64,000 nt of DNA from positions 62,001 to 126,000 of the forward strand of contig NZ_JAUSUV010000009.1 of the NCBI RefSeq assembly GCF_030814315.1, given 5' to 3'. A program made the position numbers and the translations under genes. The DNA is from Croceifilum oryzae. GTDB lineage: Bacteria; Bacillota; Bacilli; Thermoactinomycetales; Thermoactinomycetaceae. This document shows, piece after piece, positions 61,325-64,000 of the stretch. The notes under the pieces are model-generated. The model did no database searches. It was not told the DNA's origin and saw only the letters and a list, made by a program, of their open reading frames with translations. Every line of letters begins with the position of its first letter. The stretch's first letter is position 1.

Positions 61325-62548
61325 TTACATCCAATGTTCAAATAGCTCATAGATTCGCTTTCGAGCCGAATCAATCTCTGGATGAAATTGAATCATCGCA
61401 GACCTCCTTACCTCTTTTACCTCGGCAATGGCATCTAGCAACTTCGGCTCTTCTTCACATGCAAACCAACCAGCATCATACGAAATTGAGTGTGCCGCTA
61501 AACGTCCTTGAGCCATTGCTACTTGTGCTCCCTCTACCCCCGTTATATTTCCCGCTACATAGAGATTCGGTAAAGTTGTTTTCAATCGTTCATTATGAAC
61601 CGGGATATTTCCGCCTAATTCCGAAACATAGAGGAAAGGACAACCCGCCAACGCCGCCAACTCAGCTAACGGATACAATCCTCCTGCTATGGCAACGAAA
61701 TCAACCTCTATCTCTCTCTGACTTCCTTCTATGATTTCTCCACTACGGGTTACATCAGCCACGATAACCGATTCTACTTGGTCTACTCCTTGAATAGAGA
61801 CAAGTGCCGTTCGCAATTGCAATGGAAGATCCCACACTTTGACGCCCTTTTTTGGGAAACAAGAGGCAATCAATCGACTCAACTTCATTTTCTGTGCCAG
61901 CTTTCCACCCCAGCGCATCCACGGAGCAGGAGCCGCATCCGACAGCCTGGTTAAAAGTTCGATCGCGGCAACTGGATTCGTTTCCTCCATCGCAAATAAA
62001 TCATCGGGTGGTAACGCAATCCCCTCTATCTCAATCCCGGCTACGACTAACTCCTTTGCGATTGCGAGGGACAACACATTTACACCTACGATATATCCCC
62101 TCTCGCCCGGCTTTACTTGATGAACATTTGCCATCACTTGAGCCGCCCCGATCGACATCACTCCCGGAAGTGTCCACCCCGAGATCGGCATAGGAACCTC
62201 AGCTGCACCCGTGGCGAGTAGTAAGTATTTTGTACGAATGTCTCCCTTGGAAGTAAGCACTCTCCAACCATCAGGAAGTAGCTCTAGCCCATACACCGAA
62301 ACGCCGCATTGAATCATAACCCCTGCTAAGGTGTTTTGTATGATGAGATCAGCGGCAACTATTTTTCCAATCCACCACGAATGATTCCTCTCTTCATGGA
62401 ACTGCCCCAACAAGCGCCCACCGGGTTCCGGGAATTCATCGATAACCATAACCCTGAAATCACGATCCGCCGAAATCGTAGCCGCTGCCGACAATCCTGC
62501 CGGACCCGCACCCACAATCAGCAGGTCTGTTTGCTGTACTTCGCTCAT
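61325..62548 (-). CDS. D-hydroxyproline dehydrogenase, NAD(P)/FAD-type alpha subunit
   Basis: This flavoprotein of 407 aa has an N-terminal FAD fold (GAGPAGLSAAATI near residues 13-25; PGGRLLGQ), a central LLLATGAAEVPMPISGWTLPGVMSIGAAQ and a C-terminal LYVAGNITGVEGAQVAMAQGRLAA. This is the pattern of HcnB and of sarcosine- and hydroxyproline-dehydrogenase alpha subunits. ATG 62548 overlaps the stop of the 2Fe-2S gene (ATGA) and follows GGGAGGGTGG; the longer frame is rejected. Confidence 0.83.
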   Translation of the reverse strand: MSEVQQTDLLIVGAGPAGLSAAATISADRDFRVMVIDEFPEPGGRLLGQFHEERNHSWWIGKIVAADLIIQNTLAGVMIQCGVSVYGLELLPDGWRVLTSKGDIRTKYLLLATGAAEVPMPISGWTLPGVMSIGAAQVMANVHQVKPGERGYIVGVNVLSLAIAKELVVAGIEIEGIALPPDDLFAMEETNPVAAIELLTRLSDAAPAPWMRWGGKLAQKMKLSRLIASCFPKKGVKVWDLPLQLRTALVSIQGVDQVESVIVADVTRSGEIIEGSQREIEVDFVAIAGGLYPLAELAALAGCPFLYVSELGGNIPVHNERLKTTLPNLYVAGNITGVEGAQVAMAQGRLAAHSISYDAGWFACEEEPKLLDAIAEVKEVRRSAMIQFHPEIDSARKRIYELFEHWM

Positions 62549-62880
62549 GAATCCACCCTCCCCGTAATCGCATTGGGAAGTCTGCTTCCTTCTCGAATCT
62601 CCATTCCTTCTTTCAAAGGAGTGAGACATGCCCGTACTTGCCCTTTTCCAAGTAGCTCAACGCGACACTCCATACAGTGACCAATCCCGCAATAAAGCCC
62701 TCGAGCCGATCCTGATTCCTCGTGCCTACGCAAAATCCGAATGTGATTAGCCAGTAGCGCAACCGCAATCGGCTCCCCCTCTAACCCTTGTAACTTCTCA
62801 CCATTATAAGTAAATGAGATCACTTTCTTATCCATCTCGCCCAAAAGAGGGTGATGATTGATGCGAAGAGATTTTCTCAC
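62545..62880 (-). CDS. 2Fe-2S subunit of the hydroxyproline dehydrogenase
   Basis: This 111-aa protein has a plant-ferredoxin-like 2Fe-2S domain with cysteines in GLYCGIGHCMECRV and VRACLTP, as in HcnA and sarcosine oxidase alpha N-terminal domains. It probably passes electrons between the flavin subunits. A second start (ATG at MDKKVISFTYNG, residue 16) is possible. It abuts the next gene at 62881. Confidence 0.85.
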   Translation of the reverse strand: MRKSLRINHHPLLGEMDKKVISFTYNGEKLQGLEGEPIAVALLANHIRILRRHEESGSARGLYCGIGHCMECRVELLGKGQVRACLTPLKEGMEIREGSRLPNAITGRVDS

Positions 62881-63186
62881 TTATTCCTCACCTGCCAATT
62901 CTCCAAAAGTAACAAGTCGGATCGGAGTTCGATAGGATAATGGTTCGACTCCTTTGTCAGCACACTGATCTTTCTTACTAAGCCACAGATTAACCAGCTG
63001 ACGACATACCCTTCCCTGACAAGCTCCCATTGTAGCTCTCGTTTTCATCTTCAACTGACGAGACGTGATCGCTCCTAAGAGATAGGCGTCTTCCAATTGT
63101 TTACCAGTCACTTCCTCACATCTGCAAACAATGTACCCTTCATTCACATGCCTCACCCCATCGTTACTCGTTTGCTCATTAATCAA
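62881..63186 (-). CDS. BFD-like 2Fe-2S protein
   Basis: This 101-aa protein has cysteines in IVCRCEEVTG and GACQGRVCRQL, matching the bacterioferritin-associated-ferredoxin-type [2Fe-2S] domain found at the C-terminus of HcnB-like subunits. Here it is a separate gene. It overlaps the GntR gene by 8 bp and directly touches the 2Fe-2S gene, so the whole dehydrogenase is co-translated. Confidence 0.82.
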   Translation of the reverse strand: MINEQTSNDGVRHVNEGYIVCRCEEVTGKQLEDAYLLGAITSRQLKMKTRATMGACQGRVCRQLVNLWLSKKDQCADKGVEPLSYRTPIRLVTFGELAGEE

Positions 63187-63919
63187 ATTTGCTAATATTT
63201 CGCTCTATATGATTCGACATCCGCTCTTGTGCTAATTCAGCTTTCTTCTCGCGAATCGCCTCAGCAATCTCGATCAAGTCTGATGCTTGCTGTTCACGCC
63301 AAGCCACATCATCAACCTTCTCTAGCATTAAAGAAGTTTTACGTAGCACACCGTGAATCGCTAGCATAATCGCAACCCGAATCTGATTATGAGAAGCCTG
63401 AGCCACTTCTTCGTGGAAGGCCAAGTCTAGTTCAATAAACTTCTCCCACGGCACCTGACTGGAATGTGCCACTTCCATTAATTTGTTTGCGATTGTCACC
63501 AATTGCTCTATCTGTTGGGTCGTGGCTCGTTGTGCAGCCCAGTATGCCGTTTCCGCTTCAAACGTTTGCCTGAACTCTACTAATTCACTAATCGTAGCAC
63601 CCCGAAAACGGAGCAATGCCGCGAGTGCTTTCCCTACATGATCTGGCTTAGGCTCCGCCACAAAAATACCGCCATAAACCCCACGACGTACCTCTACCAC
63701 TCCGATCGCTTCTAATGAACGAATAGCTTCCCGCACAGTAGGACGACTCACTCCAAAGAGGCTACCGAGTTCTCTTTCATTCGGCAGACGATCCCCGTCC
63801 TTTAGATGCCCTTGCAAAATCGCTTCCTTAATCTGCATCGCGATATCTTCAAAACCACGGCCCGGACGAACTTCCGAAAAAAATGGATGCCCACCTTCTG
63901 TTCCTATATCAAATTGCAT
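63179..63919 (-). CDS. GntR/FadR-family regulator of the hydroxyproline cluster
   Basis: This 246-aa repressor has an N-terminal winged helix (about 25-90; LPNERELGSLFGVSRPTVREAIRSLEAIGVVEVRRGVYGG) and an FCD ligand domain with a metal-site Asp and His (ELDLAFHEEVAQASHN). It leads the operon, so it likely binds hydroxyproline or a pathway intermediate. The palindrome AAAGGTA-T-TACCTTT at 63959-63973 stands just before it and is its probable operator. Confidence 0.88.
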   Translation of the reverse strand: MQFDIGTEGGHPFFSEVRPGRGFEDIAMQIKEAILQGHLKDGDRLPNERELGSLFGVSRPTVREAIRSLEAIGVVEVRRGVYGGIFVAEPKPDHVGKALAALLRFRGATISELVEFRQTFEAETAYWAAQRATTQQIEQLVTIANKLMEVAHSSQVPWEKFIELDLAFHEEVAQASHNQIRVAIMLAIHGVLRKTSLMLEKVDDVAWREQQASDLIEIAEAIREKKAELAQERMSNHIERNISKFD

Positions 63920-63958
63920 CTTTTTCTCAACCTCACAAGCATAAGTAGTAAATCATCT

Positions 63959-63973
63959 AAAGGTATTACCTTT
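63959..63973. promoter_or_regulatory. Candidate GntR operator
   Basis: AAAGGTA-T-TACCTTT is a perfect 7-1-7 inverted repeat 40 bp upstream of the GntR gene, a usual site for autoregulation. Confidence 0.55.
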
Positions 63974-64000
63974 CTCATTACCCATTGTATCAAAAGATGA

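Noticed and set aside
61294-61734. 146-aa plus-strand frame opposite the alpha-subunit gene
   Set aside because: Low-complexity Leu/Pro/His content and full overlap with a convincing flavoprotein gene.

Overview
The window is a low-to-middle GC Gram-positive chromosome segment. It carries complete endospore-formation loci: spoIIA with sigF, part of spoVA, dacB-spmA-spmB, dacF, spoIIM, gerW and a probable mciZ. It also has a bacillithiol reductase, a ResBCDE respiration module, T-box and FMN riboswitch leaders and strong AGGAGG-type ribosome binding sites. This fits the Bacillales; a Thermoactinomycetaceae-like member is my guess from gene content, not shown by the sequence. The window is almost entirely chromosomal genes. 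I see no rRNA, tRNA, CRISPR array, prophage or intact insertion sequence.

Layout. 0-12 kb: the end of a purine permease gene, a tiny overlapping membrane-protein pair, ypdA, gudB, mecA, ferredoxin, pyrophosphatase, a serine T-box operon (class V aminotransferase plus serA), an SDR, an SRPBCC-like gene and a CPA2 antiporter with a structured leader. 12.5-15.2 kb: a TetR-controlled cassette of FAD monooxygenase and a reductase-only RibD protein behind a perfect 44-bp palindrome. 15-25 kb: an EamA exporter, resE-resD-resC-resB, rluB and spmB-spmA-dacB. 25-31 kb: gerW-ytfI, scpB-scpA, and ribH-ribBA-ribE behind an FMN riboswitch, then purK. 32-39 kb: ctaA, the spoVA genes, a polysaccharide deacetylase, sigF-spoIIAB-spoIIAA and dacF. 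39-44 kb: a siderophore-iron importer with fhuF and paired Fur boxes. 44-54 kb: pdp, two purine nucleoside phosphorylases, deoB, yqzK, ald, fur, spoIIM, endoQ, nudF and a mciZ-like gene. 54-56 kb: phenylalanine hydroxylase behind a T-box that reads as tyrosine-specific. 56-64 kb: a full 4-hydroxyproline-to-2-oxoglutarate pathway with its GntR regulator.

Several clusters resemble Bacillus subtilis loci but lack one or more expected members: no ribD between the riboswitch and ribE, no resA before resB, no spoVAC or spoVAD between spoVAB and spoVAEb, and no xerD between yqzK and deoB. The most unusual items are the flavin/RibD cassette, the spoVA gap, the tyrosine-type T-box on phenylalanine hydroxylase, the divergent second PNP, the antiporter leader and the very small genes at 1405 and 53871.
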